A DNA stretch of 64,000 bases. Origin: Thioalkalivibrio sulfidiphilus HL-EbGr7. Lineage in GTDB: Bacteria > Pseudomonadota > Gammaproteobacteria > Ectothiorhodospirales > Ectothiorhodospiraceae. The notes below the pieces were generated by a model. It made no database searches, was not told the origin of the DNA, and worked only from the letters and a program-made list of their open reading frames with translations. The DNA lies in NCBI RefSeq assembly GCF_000021985.1, contig NC_011901.1:1984001-2048000 (forward strand), written 5' to 3'. A program made the position numbers and the translations under genes. The stretch's first letter is position 1, and every line of letters begins with the position of its first letter. Of the stretch, positions 1-7,849 are shown piece after piece.

Positions 1-2
1 AT

Positions 3-641
3 GGCGTGGCGATCACACGCGCACCCCGGGTGGTGCTGGCCAACGGCGCGGGCCTGCCGGGGCTGCATCCGGGCATCGAACCCAGGCCCCTGCGCGGTCA
101 GCTGAGTGTGATTGAAACAAGCCGCAACACGCGGGGGCTGAAGAGGGTGCTGTGCTACGAGGGCTACCTGACACCGGCAACCCGAAGCGGCCATGTCTGC
201 GGCGCGAGTTTCGTGCGTGGTGACCGGAACACCCGGCTGCGTCCCGAGGAACATGCCAGCAACCTGGCGGGACTGCGCCGGGTCTGGCCGGACGCGCTGG
301 GGGATGAGGACCCGCCCCTGTCCGGACGGGCGGCGCTGCGCTTCAACGCCCCGGGCCGCCTACCGCTCGCGGGGCCGCTGCCGGACATGGTGGCCTTCGA
401 ACGCTGCTACGGGGAACTGCATCACGGCCGTCGCCCCGACAGTTATCCCGGGGCGCCCCTGCTGCCCGGCGTCTACACCAGCCTGGCCCATGGCTCGCGG
501 GGCCTGACCACCGCCCCCCTGAGCGCCGAACTGCTGGCCTCGCTGATGCACGGCGATCCCCTGCCCCTGCCCCGTGACCTGGTGGAGGCCCTGCATCCGG
601 CGCGGGATCGGGTCAGGGAACTCAGGAAAGCGCATTCCTGA
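3..641 (+). CDS. mnmC: MnmC C-terminal (FAD oxidoreductase) region, 5'-truncated by window
   Basis: This is the C-terminal part of the bifunctional tRNA modification enzyme that finishes 5-methylaminomethyl-2-thiouridine at the wobble position. The visible part belongs to the FAD-dependent oxidoreductase half, which removes the carboxymethyl group. The family-typical C-terminal stretch SLAHGSRGLTTAPLSAELLA is present, followed by a PLPRDLVEALHPARDRVRELR tail close to the family ending. The frame is open to the window edge, so the true start lies upstream and GTG at 6 is only an internal codon. It ends just before an inverted repeat at 642-716. The identification rests on the recognised C-terminal motif. 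Confidence 0.8.
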   Translation, partial: GVAITRAPRVVLANGAGLPGLHPGIEPRPLRGQLSVIETSRNTRGLKRVLCYEGYLTPATRSGHVCGASFVRGDRNTRLRPEEHASNLAGLRRVWPDALGDEDPPLSGRAALRFNAPGRLPLAGPLPDMVAFERCYGELHHGRRPDSYPGAPLLPGVYTSLAHGSRGLTTAPLSAELLASLMHGDPLPLPRDLVEALHPARDRVRELRKAHS

Positions 642-716
642 GATTCAGATTCAAGATTCAAAATTCAAAGGGCAGATGCCTATCCCTTTGAATTTTGAAT
701 TTTGAATCTTGAATTC
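642..716. repeat. Inverted repeat of TTCAAAA-type words
   Basis: Two arms built of short words, GATTCAAGATTCAAAATTC on the left and its complement on the right, flank an 11-base spacer around 673-683. The right arm has one extra ATTCAAA unit. It lies between mnmC and a convergent small gene and can fold into a long, AT-rich hairpin. It may act as a bidirectional terminator, but the tandem words inside each arm are unusual for one. Confidence 0.75.
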
Positions 717-725
717 GCCCTCGCC

Positions 726-986
726 CTATTCGAGCCAGGGTTCCTTGTCTTCCTCGTAGGTGCCCCGGGCCTCGGCGCGCTTGTAGGCCTCGATGGTGCG
801 CACCAGTTCCGCGTGGTTGTGCTCGGCAAGGCCCGAATGCAGGTAACGCTCCGAGGCGCTGAGCACCCGTTCCAGGTGCTTCATCCGGTAGTTGAGGTTG
901 AGCAGACACTTGGCGAGAAAGTGGGGATCCTCGCCATGCTCGCGCATGCGCGCGGCCTTGAGTTCTTCGTCGGTGGGCTTGCCCAT
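726..986 (-). CDS. Conserved small hypothetical protein (86 aa)
   Basis: The start is placed at the ATG giving MGKPTDEELKAARMREHGED. The frame is open further upstream, but that extension looks non-coding. The protein is charged and helical, with no signal peptide or membrane segment, and carries a central NLNYRMKHLERVLSASERYLH helix and an acidic C-terminus (EEDKEPWLE). No family with a known function is recognised. It converges on mnmC across the 642-716 inverted repeat. Coding is supported by balanced codon use and protein-like composition. Confidence 0.6.
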   Translation of the reverse strand: MGKPTDEELKAARMREHGEDPHFLAKCLLNLNYRMKHLERVLSASERYLHSGLAEHNHAELVRTIEAYKRAEARGTYEEDKEPWLE

Positions 987-1175
987 GATGCTGCGGTTCC
1001 TGTGTGACGGTGGCGGTTGACGTTGTAGACTAATAACACAAGTTTTTAGCGCTGCCTGCCATCCGGTGCCCAAGCGGCCTGTTTACCTGACGACGGTCAA
1101 ACCAGGTCACCGGGCATCGTCCATACTGCGCAGAAGGCTTGACCAGAGACATTGCACAAGGAACCGGAGAATCCG

Positions 1176-1412
1176 ATGAGCAACAGCCATACCCCGCCCC
1201 ACGTGGGCGCGCAGGATCCCGAACTGCGCAACTCCCCCATCGCCATGGAGATGGACGAGGAGTCCGATGTGCTCAAGCAGGAGGTGCCGGGAGAACCCGC
1301 GTGCTACTTCAATGACATCGCCTACCAGCACGGCGATTACGTCAACAGCGGCGGCATGCTGCTGCGCTGCGACCGCGGCGTGTGGGTACAGTCCGTGGAG
1401 GGCGTGGAGTAG
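1176..1412 (+). CDS. Small DUF1496-like protein
   Basis: This 78-aa soluble protein starts at the ATG giving MSNSHTPPHVG, preceded by a purine-rich GGAACCGGAGAA ribosome site. An in-frame TTG lies 24 bases upstream and is less likely. The C-terminal half, CYFNDIAYQHGDYVNSGG then LLRCDRGVWV, resembles the DUF1496 pattern of two cysteines around a YxxGxxV turn. The function of that family is unknown. It stands alone, followed by about 210 bases without a gene. Confidence 0.6.
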   Translation: MSNSHTPPHVGAQDPELRNSPIAMEMDEESDVLKQEVPGEPACYFNDIAYQHGDYVNSGGMLLRCDRGVWVQSVEGVE

Positions 1413-1447
1413 CCCGCATATCACACCAAGGCGTGCGGTGCGCTTGC

Positions 1448-1536
1448 GCATAGGGCGTGCCGTACGCGCCGTCAGACCCAGGTTCGACGTCAGCCGCAGG
1501 TTCAAGGACAGCAGGCGGGCACGGCCCGCCCTATGG
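1448..1536. repeat. Degenerate inverted repeat (TAGGGCGTGCCGT type)
   Basis: GCATAGGGCGTGCCGTACGC near 1448 is imperfectly complementary to GCGGGCACGGCCCGCCCTAT near 1514. It lies in the gap between the DUF1496-like gene and the convergent diguanylate cyclase gene. This looks like one copy of a dispersed intergenic repeat family; no other copy was found in the window. Confidence 0.45.
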
Positions 1537-1625
1537 CTACGCTTCTCCTTCCAGAGACAGCGCGAGTCAGGCCCGGAGACCACCATCAATTGCGATCCTT
1601 GGCTCTTTGATTTGGGCCTGGGACC

Positions 1626-4148
1626 TCAGTACCCGGCGACCTGGTAGCGGTTCTTGCCTGCCGACTTGGCCTGGTAAAGCGCCTGGTCGGCGGCCCGCAT
1701 CAGGCCGTCGTGGTCCTCGCCATGGCGGGGATGCAGGGCGATGCCGACGCTGGCCCCCAGCAGGCATGTCTGGCCGTTGAGTTGTATCGGCCTGGACAGT
1801 GAATCGATGATCTTTTCGGCCACCTGGATGGCCATGTCCTCCTGCTCCAGGGCCTGGAGCAGAATCACGAACTCATCCCCGCCCATGCGCGCCACGGTGT
1901 CCACCCGGCGCACCGCAGCCCGCAGACGCTGAGCCACTTCCTTGAGCACCCGGTCCCCCGCCTCGTGGCCGTGGGTATCATTGACCGGCTTGAAATCGTC
2001 CAGATCGATGAACAGCAGCGCCAGGCTGTTCCTGTCACGTCGCGCCTGTTCGATGGCCTGTGTCAGGCGATCCCGCAACAGGGTGCGGTTGGCCAGCCCG
2101 GTGAGGTTGTCGTGCAGTGCCATGTGCCGGATCTGGGCCTCGGCCTCCTTGCGCCGGGTGATGTCGGAGAAGATGGCGATGTGGTGGCTGATGCGTCCCT
2201 CACCATCGCGCACCACGCTGATGGACAGGTTCTGGGGATACACACGACCGTCCTTGCGCCGGTTCCAGATCTCCCCTTCCCAGCGCCCGTGCAGCAGCAC
2301 CTGTTCCCACAGGGACTGATAAAAGGCCTCGTCGTGCATGCCGGAGCTGAGCAGTCCCGGATTGCGACCGATCACCTCGGCGGCTTCATAGCCGGTGATG
2401 CGCGTGAAGGCCGTGTTGGCGGAGATGATGCGGTTGCCCGCATCGGTGATGAAGATGCCCTCGTTGCTGTCCTCGAACACCCGGGCATTGAGGCGCATGG
2501 ATTCCTCCAGACGCTTGCGCGCGGTGACATTCATGGCCAGCCAGATAACCGCGGGGCGGTCGAAGACCCTGGCCCCCATGGCCATGACACGCCCTTCGAA
2601 CCACAGGGTTCCATCGGGACCTCCCTTGGGCGGGATACTGATCTGCTCGGCGCTCAGGGCATATTCCAGGGTCTGAAGGCTCGAGGTCTCCAGGGCCTTG
2701 TGCACCACCGACAGGAAGCGGTCCGCCAGCTCCAGCGGCAGTACCTCGTGCAGGCGCTTGCCGATCAGCGCCTGCCCCCGGTGGTACAGCTGGCTGTCCA
2801 GGCCGCCGAAGACATCCCGGTACTGCCCCTGGTCGTCGATGATGAAACCGATGTCCGGCAGTGCCCGGATGATGGCGTTGAGCCGCTCATGGCTGTCGAG
2901 CAGCTGGTTGGCCAGCCGCTTGCGGTCATCGATGTCGGAAACCGTCGCCAGTATCGCCGGCCCGTCCTCCCACGCCATGGCGCTCAGGTTGATGCGCACG
3001 TAGCTGTGCCCCGCATCACCGGTGCGGATGCGAAGCTCCGTCTCCAGCGGTCCGGGGCGGGCAGGATCGGCGATCACCCTGGACATGAGTCTGGCGAGCT
3101 GATCGCGGTCCTCGGCGACCAGGAAGTCACTCAGCTGATGAGACAGCAGTAATTCTTCGTCATGGCCGAAGATGTCCCTGAAGCGGGGATTCACATAACG
3201 CAGCCAGCCGTCCTGGACGATGCACGCGCCGTCGCTCAGGTTCTCCATCAGCGCCCGGTACTTGACCTCCGACTGGCGCAGGCGCTGTCCCTGGAGGCTC
3301 AGATACCAGGCCAGCGCGCCCGTGAGCAGCGTGATCAGCCAGATCAGACCCCAGAGACCGCCGACGGGCGTCACCGCCGGCCAGCCGCCACTGGGTTCGG
3401 CGGCCAGTTCCCACTCGCCCCCCAGCATGGTCACCGTCTGGCGCAGGCTGTCACGGCGAAACAGCGCCGGATCGCCGTAGAAGGTCTCACCCCGAGCGCC
3501 CAGGCCGTCCCGCCCGCGGATGGCGATGTCCATGCTGCGCTCGAAGTAACCCAGCCCGGCCGCCTCGTACAGGCGCTGCATGTCCACGGGAATGGAGACC
3601 AGTCCCCAGTAGCGGTCGTCCTCGGTCCCGGCCACGTGGGCAGGCACGAAGATGGGCGTGCGGATGATCAGGCGCAGGCCACCCTGCACCAGCTCCCAGG
3701 GACCGGCGAGCACCGTCGAGCGGCGCTCCATCATGTCCAGCACCGAACCGGACTGCTCCGGGTGGCTCATGAGGTCCAGGCCCAGGGCCGCACGATTGCC
3801 TTCCAGGGGATGGAGATAGCGGATGACGTTGTCGGGCGCAGCGGTGAAGTGGCTGATCAGCCCCGGCCTGCGTTCCATGAGCATGGCGGCGATGGCGTCG
3901 AACTCGGTCTCGCCCAGGTCCGGGTTGAACATGATGTAGGTGACCAGACCGTCGGTGACGTGGATCACCGCATTGAGCTCGGATTCCAGCCGGGCCCGGA
4001 GATTGCCCAGTTGCCCCACCAGCTCGGCGCGGGTCTCGTCCTGAACCCGCTGCTTCCAGACCTGCAGCAGGCTGAAAAGCACGAGCAGCATCAGGCCGCC
4101 CGCAAGGCAACCCGCCAGCAGGGGCCAGCGCGAGATCTTCAACGGCAT
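1626..4148 (-). CDS. Membrane sensor diguanylate cyclase (CHASE-PAS-GGDEF)
   Basis: The protein is predicted to make cyclic di-GMP from two GTP in response to a periplasmic signal. With the start at MPLKISRWPL it is 840 aa; an upstream in-frame ATG at 4274 adds a non-membrane, low-quality stretch. A first membrane helix (about 10-30) is followed by a CHASE-type periplasmic domain (about 50-230), a second helix (about 265-285), PAS/PAC repeats (about 300-670) and a GGDEF domain to the end. The active motif GGDEF is intact near residue 756, and RRVD upstream fits the RxxD inhibitory site, so product feedback is likely. There is no EAL domain. The gene is monocistronic and ends about 200 bases from the split tRNA-Leu. 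Confidence 0.88.
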   Translation of the reverse strand: MPLKISRWPLLAGCLAGGLMLLVLFSLLQVWKQRVQDETRAELVGQLGNLRARLESELNAVIHVTDGLVTYIMFNPDLGETEFDAIAAMLMERRPGLISHFTAAPDNVIRYLHPLEGNRAALGLDLMSHPEQSGSVLDMMERRSTVLAGPWELVQGGLRLIIRTPIFVPAHVAGTEDDRYWGLVSIPVDMQRLYEAAGLGYFERSMDIAIRGRDGLGARGETFYGDPALFRRDSLRQTVTMLGGEWELAAEPSGGWPAVTPVGGLWGLIWLITLLTGALAWYLSLQGQRLRQSEVKYRALMENLSDGACIVQDGWLRYVNPRFRDIFGHDEELLLSHQLSDFLVAEDRDQLARLMSRVIADPARPGPLETELRIRTGDAGHSYVRINLSAMAWEDGPAILATVSDIDDRKRLANQLLDSHERLNAIIRALPDIGFIIDDQGQYRDVFGGLDSQLYHRGQALIGKRLHEVLPLELADRFLSVVHKALETSSLQTLEYALSAEQISIPPKGGPDGTLWFEGRVMAMGARVFDRPAVIWLAMNVTARKRLEESMRLNARVFEDSNEGIFITDAGNRIISANTAFTRITGYEAAEVIGRNPGLLSSGMHDEAFYQSLWEQVLLHGRWEGEIWNRRKDGRVYPQNLSISVVRDGEGRISHHIAIFSDITRRKEAEAQIRHMALHDNLTGLANRTLLRDRLTQAIEQARRDRNSLALLFIDLDDFKPVNDTHGHEAGDRVLKEVAQRLRAAVRRVDTVARMGGDEFVILLQALEQEDMAIQVAEKIIDSLSRPIQLNGQTCLLGASVGIALHPRHGEDHDGLMRAADQALYQAKSAGKNRYQVAGY

Positions 4149-4353
4149 GGCTCGGAGTGACACAGGGACATGGGGCCGGGTCGGCGCCTTGGCGAGGGTT
4201 CTGAGCGGTGCTCGGGAGATGCCACGCTGTGTCGATTCCTTGGGCCGGGAGATGTACAGGCGGTTGCAGGACATTGTGCCGTGAACCGCCCATAAACGAC
4301 TATATCACGCCACCGGGGGCCGAAATGACGGCGCAGGTCAGGGCGTCTTGGAG

Positions 4354-4406
4354 TGGTGCCCGGAGCCGGAATCGAACCGGCACGGCAAAAGCCGGGGGAT
4401 TTTAAG
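4354..4406 (-). pseudogene. leuZ: 3' half of host tRNA-Leu(UAA), leuZ, cut by the ICE
   Basis: Read on the minus strand this is the anticodon loop through the CCA end of a tRNA-Leu: CTTAAAATCCCC, a variable arm, a T arm (GCCGGTTCGATTCCGGC) and acceptor TCCGGGCACCA. The D arm and the 5' acceptor strand are missing; ICE sequence starts at 4407 instead. The missing 5' half is at 47623-47663, whose GCCCGGA pairs exactly with this TCCGGGC. Joining the two across the 9-bp core gives an 85-nt tRNA-Leu(UAA) with a GGGGA/TCCCC anticodon stem. Confidence 0.92.
4398..4406. repeat. attL core (GATTTTAAG)
   Basis: This is the left copy of the 9-bp direct repeat bounding the ICE. It is identical to 47623-47631 and matches positions 32-40 of the host tRNA-Leu, so the crossover falls in the anticodon loop and the first base of the stem. 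Outside the 9 bp the two junctions diverge at once. Confidence 0.85.
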
Positions 4407-4537
4407 CCAGAGCATGGCTTCCGCACCGGGGCACCGCTGGGGTTGGATGGGGCTTGCTGTAGCAGGTTTTCCAGCTAACCAATGCCTTCCATCATATCCC
4501 GGTGCGCGATGCAAACCGCCCCGGTTCCCTTTCGCTT

Positions 4538-4556
4538 GGCTCCTAGCCGGCCCCTG
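4538..4556. repeat. Left-end copy of 19-bp end repeat (putative integrase arm site)
   Basis: GGCTCCTAGCCGGCCCCTG matches GGCGCCTAGCTGGCCCCTG at 47502-47520 in 17 of 19 positions, in direct orientation. The left copy is about 130 bases inside the core and the right copy about 100. It overlaps a GGCCCC/GGGGCC hairpin (4549-4567) just upstream of int. Position near both ends suggests an integrase or excisionase binding site. Confidence 0.5.
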
Positions 4557-4583
4557 GAATCGGGGCCTTTCAGGAGCACCCTC

Positions 4584-5789
4584 ATGGCGAAAATCAAACT
4601 CACCAAGTCCGTCGTTGACACGGCACAGGCGCGAACCTGCGACGTGGAACTCCGGGATACGCTCGTTCCAGGCTTCTTGTGCAAGGTTACACCAACCGGG
4701 CGCAAGGTATTCATGCTTCAGTACCGCACGAACTCCGGTGTTCGGCGCAAGCCGTCACTCGGCCAGTTCGGCGAGCTGACGGTCGAACAGGCCCGGTCGC
4801 TGGCGCAAGACTGGCTGGCCGAAGTCCGGCGCGGCGGCGACCCCGGACTGGACAAGGCGGATGCCCGCAAGGCCCCAACGGTCAAGGAGCTGTGCGGCCG
4901 GTTCATGGATGACCACTCCAAGCCGCACAACAAGCCGAGCACCCAGGCCGGCTACCAGTACCAGATCGACACCTTCGTCATTCCGGCCTTCGGCACCAAG
5001 AAGGTTCACGAAGTCACGCGCAACGACATTACCGCGCTGATGAAGCGCATGGAGAAGTCGCCCACCCAGGCCAATCGGGTGTTGTCGCTCGTGCGCAAGA
5101 TGTTCAATCTGGCCGAACTGTGGGGCTATCGGCCGGACGGCTCCAACCCGTGCCGCCATGTGCCCAAGTACCCGGAGAAAGGCTCGACCCGGCTCATTAC
5201 CGATGACCAGATGGTCAAGCTGTTCGCCTATCTGGACAAGGCCGAGGCCGAGAACTTGGAGCATCCCATCCTCTTGCTGGCCGTCCGGCTGCAATTCGAG
5301 TTCGCGGCGCGCATGTCGGAAATCCTGCTGTTGCAGTGGGATTGGCTCGACCTGCCCAATGGCCGGGTGGTCTGGCCGGACAGCAAGACCGGCGATATGT
5401 CCAAGCCCTTGAGCGAGGAAGCCAAGCGGCGGCTGACGAGCGCCCCCCGCTATGGCGATTCGCCCTATGTCTGCCCGGCGATCATCGACCACCGCCAGCC
5501 CCTCAGTCCCCACACCTACTATCAGGGGTGGCGGCGCATCCTCAGCAATGCCGGCGTGCCGAAGGTCGGCACCCACGGCATTCGCCATCGCTCCGCGACC
5601 GACATTGCCAATTCGGGCGTCCCGGTCAAGGTCGGTATGGCGCTGACGGCGCACAAGACCGTGGCGATGTTCATGCGCTACGTCCACACCGAGGACGATC
5701 CTGTGCGCCAAGCCGCCGAACTGGTGGCGACCCGTCGGCAGACCATCACCGGAAAGCGGCAACCGCAGCCGCAGGAGGCCACGGCATGA
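4584..5789 (+). CDS. int: Tyrosine recombinase integrase of the ICE
   Basis: This 401-aa protein catalyses insertion and excision of the element at the tRNA-Leu core. The start is the ATG giving MAKIKLTKSVVD, preceded by CAGGAGCACC; an upstream in-frame ATG lacks support. It has an N-terminal DUF4102-like arm-binding domain (about 1-85), a SAM-like core-binding domain (about 95-185) and a catalytic domain. The full catalytic set is visible: R243 (AARMSE), H331/R334 (HGIRHR), H357 (TAHK) and Tyr366 (MRYVH). Its stop overlaps the next gene by ATGA, so both are co-translated. It sits 180 bases from attL, as expected. Confidence 0.93.
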   Translation: MAKIKLTKSVVDTAQARTCDVELRDTLVPGFLCKVTPTGRKVFMLQYRTNSGVRRKPSLGQFGELTVEQARSLAQDWLAEVRRGGDPGLDKADARKAPTVKELCGRFMDDHSKPHNKPSTQAGYQYQIDTFVIPAFGTKKVHEVTRNDITALMKRMEKSPTQANRVLSLVRKMFNLAELWGYRPDGSNPCRHVPKYPEKGSTRLITDDQMVKLFAYLDKAEAENLEHPILLLAVRLQFEFAARMSEILLLQWDWLDLPNGRVVWPDSKTGDMSKPLSEEAKRRLTSAPRYGDSPYVCPAIIDHRQPLSPHTYYQGWRRILSNAGVPKVGTHGIRHRSATDIANSGVPVKVGMALTAHKTVAMFMRYVHTEDDPVRQAAELVATRRQTITGKRQPQPQEATA

Positions 5790-6949
5790 GCGCCCGGACG
5801 CCCAAAGCCGCCAAAGACGCCGCCCTGCCTGCCGGCTACGCCGGCATCCACGGCGGCATCGTGGAACTGCTGGACGCCGCGCGCCAGGCGGCGGCGCGCA
5901 GCGTCAATGCGCTGATGACGGCCAGCTATTGGGAAATCGGCCGCCGCATCGTGGAGGCCGAGCAACAGGGCAAGCGGCGCGCGGGCTATGGCGAGCAGTT
6001 GATTGCCCGGCTGTCCGCCGACCTGACCGCGCGCTTCGGGCGCGGTTTCAGCCCGGACAATCTGGAGAACATGCGGCGGTTCTTCGCCGCCTACCCCCGG
6101 CCCATGATTTCCGAGGCACTGTCTCGGAAATCAGGCGACGAACCGCCTGCCGAGATTTCCGAGACAGTGTCTCGGAAATTCGCCCTGGCCGAGCTGGCGC
6201 AGGTGTTCCCGCTGCCGTGGTCGGCCTACGTGCGGCTGCTGGCGGTCAAGGACGACCACGCCCGCCGGTTCTACGAGGCCGAGGCGTTGCGCGGCGGCTG
6301 GAGCGTGCGCCAGCTTGACCGGCAGATCGGCAGCCAGTTCTACGAGCGCACGGCCTTGTCCAAGGACAAGGCGGCGATGCTGGTCAAGGGCGCAGCGCCG
6401 AGGCCCGAGGATGCCGTCAGGCCCGACGACGCCATCAAAGACCCCTACGTGCTGGAGTTCCTGAACCTCAAGGACGAGTATTCCGAATCCGATCTGGAGG
6501 CCGCGCTGATCCAGCGGCTGGAGGATTTTCTGCTGGAGCTGGGCGAAGGGTTCACCTTCGTCGGGCGGCAGCGGCGCTTGCGCATCGACCAGACCTGGTA
6601 TCGGGTGGATCTTCTGTTTTTCCACCGGCGGCTGCGCTGCCTGGTCATCATCGACTTGAAGCTGGGCAGCCTGTCCCATGCCGACGTGGGCCAGATGCTC
6701 ATGTATTGCAACTACGCCAAGGAGCATTGGGCCTATCCCGATGAAAACCCGCCCGTGGGGTTGATCCTGTGCGCCGACAAGGGCCATGCCCTGGCGCGGT
6801 ATGCCTTGGAAGGTTTGCCGTCAAAGGTGATGGCGGCGAACTACCGTACCGTGCTGCCGGATGCCGAGCTGTTGCAGAAGGAATTGGAGACTACGCGGCG
6901 CTTGCTGGAATCGCGCACGTCGAAGCAGCCCAAGAAACTCCCGCAGTAA
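5786..6949 (+). CDS. DUF1016 (YhcG-type) PDDEXK nuclease-family protein
   Basis: The protein has 387 aa, and its ATG overlaps the integrase stop. An N-terminal helical DUF1016 domain (about 15-190, with MTASYWEIGRRIVE) is followed by a PDDEXK nuclease-like domain. In that domain WYRVDLLFFHRRLRCLVIID gives the first acid and IDLKLG the D-x-K part. The DNA-binding substrate and role of this family on mobile elements are not settled; a link to recombination or defence is an inference. Its linker carries two 25-bp palindromes (6107-6179). Coupling to int suggests a role in integration or stabilisation. Confidence 0.85.
   Translation: MSARTPKAAKDAALPAGYAGIHGGIVELLDAARQAAARSVNALMTASYWEIGRRIVEAEQQGKRRAGYGEQLIARLSADLTARFGRGFSPDNLENMRRFFAAYPRPMISEALSRKSGDEPPAEISETVSRKFALAELAQVFPLPWSAYVRLLAVKDDHARRFYEAEALRGGWSVRQLDRQIGSQFYERTALSKDKAAMLVKGAAPRPEDAVRPDDAIKDPYVLEFLNLKDEYSESDLEAALIQRLEDFLLELGEGFTFVGRQRRLRIDQTWYRVDLLFFHRRLRCLVIIDLKLGSLSHADVGQMLMYCNYAKEHWAYPDENPPVGLILCADKGHALARYALEGLPSKVMAANYRTVLPDAELLQKELETTRRLLESRTSKQPKKLPQ
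6107..6179. repeat. Two in-frame 25-bp palindromes inside the DUF1016 gene
   Basis: The first copy (6107-6131) and the second (6155-6179) share the frame ATTTCCGAG...CTCGGAAAT. The second is a perfect palindrome around a central base; the first differs by a few central bases. They encode ISEALSRK and ISETVSRK, so the protein contains a duplicated octapeptide in the linker between its two domains. Confidence 0.85.
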
Positions 6950-6981
6950 CCGGGCGTCCCGGCGTTCCGCCGTCGGGTTCG

Positions 6982-7074
6982 CGGGCTGCGCCCCACGCCT
7001 CGTTCCGAGTCGCGGCCATTCGGCCTTGACCCCTGACGCCTTCGGCCCTCGCGGGCCTGCGCGCTCCGCTTGCC
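6982..7074 (+). repeat. Dispersed ICE intergenic repeat, copy A
   Basis: This stretch starts CGGGCTGCGCCCC, continues through GCGGCCATTCGGC and ACGCCTTCG, and ends CTGCGCGCTCCGCTTGCC. It is closely similar over about 92 bases to 14579-14670 and in its second half to 10311-10359. It lies in the 325-base gap between the DUF1016 and RadC genes, which otherwise shows no convincing coding region. Confidence 0.7.
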
Positions 7075-7274
7075 CAAAAGCCGAGGGTGTGCAGTGGGCG
7101 GTGTGTAGGCGGTCTTGCTGCTCCCTTCACCGTATCACGGCGTCCTCGCCGTCAAGGGCGGCGCGCGCCATGCGCGCTTGCGTCCTGGTGGCCGTCTGCG
7201 ACCCCTGACTGCTTGCGCTGCGCCGTGCTGAACACGGTTCCGGGCAATTCCGCCCGAGCAACCGGAGCACGATC

Positions 7275-7781
7275 ATGTCGCAATTCTCCCTCTCTCACGA
7301 TACCCCGCTGATGGTGCGCGATGGCCGTGGCCGCTATCGGCCGGCGGACGCCGACCAGATTCTGGAAGCTGCGCGCCAGGTCATCGAACAGAAGATGCAG
7401 CGCGGTGCATCGTTCAGTTCGCCGGAGGCGGTCAAGGACTACCTGCGCGCCAAGCTGGCCGGCTTCGAGCACGAAGTCTTTGCCGTCCTGTTTCTCGATA
7501 CGCGCCATCGGTTGATCGACTACGTGGAGATGTTCCACGGCACGATCGACGCCGCCGAGGTGCATCCGCGCGAAGTGGTGAAGCAGGCGCTGCGGCTCAA
7601 TGCGGCGGCGGTCATCGTTTCGCACAACCATCCGAGTGGGAACCCCGAGCCGAGCGCGGCCGACAGATCGATGACCGCGCAGCTTCGGCAGGCGCTGGCG
7701 CTGGTGGACGTTCGCACGCTGGATCACGTCATCGTTGCGGGGACTCGCACCACGTCATTCGCCGAGCGCGGCCTGATTTGA
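7275..7781 (+). CDS. radC: RadC-like JAB/MPN domain protein
   Basis: This 168-aa protein is a standard part of Tn4371-type elements. It has the JAB1/MPN metal-binding signature HNHPSGNPEPSAAD (HxHx7D with an upstream glutamate in VEMFHG), typical of RadC-family proteins but without the helix-hairpin-helix N-terminus of chromosomal RadC. Cellular RadC's role in repair is disputed, so function is not assigned here. The start ATG follows an AACCGGAGCACG ribosome site. An intrinsic terminator follows the stop by 5 bases. Confidence 0.88.
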   Translation: MSQFSLSHDTPLMVRDGRGRYRPADADQILEAARQVIEQKMQRGASFSSPEAVKDYLRAKLAGFEHEVFAVLFLDTRHRLIDYVEMFHGTIDAAEVHPREVVKQALRLNAAAVIVSHNHPSGNPEPSAADRSMTAQLRQALALVDVRTLDHVIVAGTRTTSFAERGLI

Positions 7782-7785
7782 CGAG

Positions 7786-7806
7786 GGGGGCTTCGGCCCC
7801 CTTTTT
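7786..7806 (+). terminator. Intrinsic terminator after radC
   Basis: A GGGGGC stem with a TTCG tetraloop and GCCCCC is followed by five T residues. It ends the integrase-side leftward module before the oppositely oriented RloC-like gene. Confidence 0.88.
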
Positions 7807-7849
7807 GCTGCGCCTGGTGGCGCAACTCCGGCCCTCGCGGGCCTGGCGC

